20,959 nucleotides of DNA from RGIG6353 sp045535585. Lineage in GTDB: Bacteria; Bacillota; Clostridia; Oscillospirales; SIG627. The translations under genes were made by a program, and so were the position numbers. The notes below the pieces were generated by a model. The model was not told the DNA's origin, searched no databases, and saw nothing but the letters and a program-made list of their open reading frames with translations. The stretch covers positions 1 through 20,959 of the forward strand of contig JAZSLY010000095.1 of NCBI GenBank assembly GCA_045535585.1. The letters are read 5' to 3'. Shown here one piece after another: positions 20,891-20,959 of the stretch; the stretch's first letter is position 1, and each line of letters begins with the position of its first letter.

Positions 20891-20959
20891 GCGCAAAGGT
20901 GGGGGTGCGGCAAGATATTAGATTCGATAGCCAAATCACGCCAAAGGCGTGTATATCAT

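Overview
The window looks like chromosome from an uncultured, probably gut-dwelling member of the Firmicutes (Clostridia). This is inferred from strong AGGAG-type ribosome binding sites, near-consensus sigma-A promoters with 17-bp spacers, mid GC content and the gene families present. No rRNA, tRNA, phage, transposase or CRISPR locus is visible.

Layout. The first ~225 bases are non-coding, with an AT-rich hairpin. A monocistronic ceramidase-like gene follows on the minus strand (227-1531) with its own promoter. From 18133 down to 1654 run 14 minus-strand genes, with gaps of 22 nt or less and several 4-nt ATGA overlaps, so they very likely form one 16.5-kb operon. In transcription order it encodes an AraC-family regulator, a DUF4886/SGNH esterase, a GH2 beta-galactosidase, a sugar-phosphate isomerase/epimerase-type TIM barrel, a nitrilase-GDPD fusion, a YeiH-type membrane protein, a PHP phosphatase, an aldo/keto reductase, an unrecognised beta-rich protein, a CPG2-like M20 peptidase, a D-aminoacylase, a D-amino acid aminotransferase, a GH43 glycosidase and an AbgB-like M20D amidohydrolase. 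A good TTGCAG-17-TATAAT promoter lies just upstream of the regulator, and a hairpin follows the last gene.

Right of the operon is a small-conductance mechanosensitive channel gene (mscS, minus strand). It ends in a clear terminator. Its perfect-consensus promoter is separated from the gene by a ~275-nt leader filled with a palindromic array of GCGATATA units. A divergent plus-strand gene for a cytoplasmic CapA-like metallophosphatase (19727-20854), with its own promoter and terminator, closes the window.

How the genes may work together (inference). The operon encodes only soluble enzymes without visible signal peptides, plus one membrane protein, and no recognisable ABC, PTS or MFS importer. 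The enzymes cleave glycosidic (GH2, GH43), ester (DUF4886), phosphodiester (GDPD) and amide (nitrilase-like, three M20/D-aminoacylase-type hydrolases) bonds. A D-amino acid branch (D-aminoacylase then D-aminotransferase) is embedded. Together they would suit intracellular dismantling of a glycosylated, N-acylated amino-acid conjugate; the actual substrate cannot be read from the sequence. The nitrilase-GDPD fusion, in which a GDPD metal-ligand Glu appears replaced by His, and the unknown 282-residue protein are the most novel coding parts. The GCGATATA array in the mscS leader is the most striking non-coding structure.
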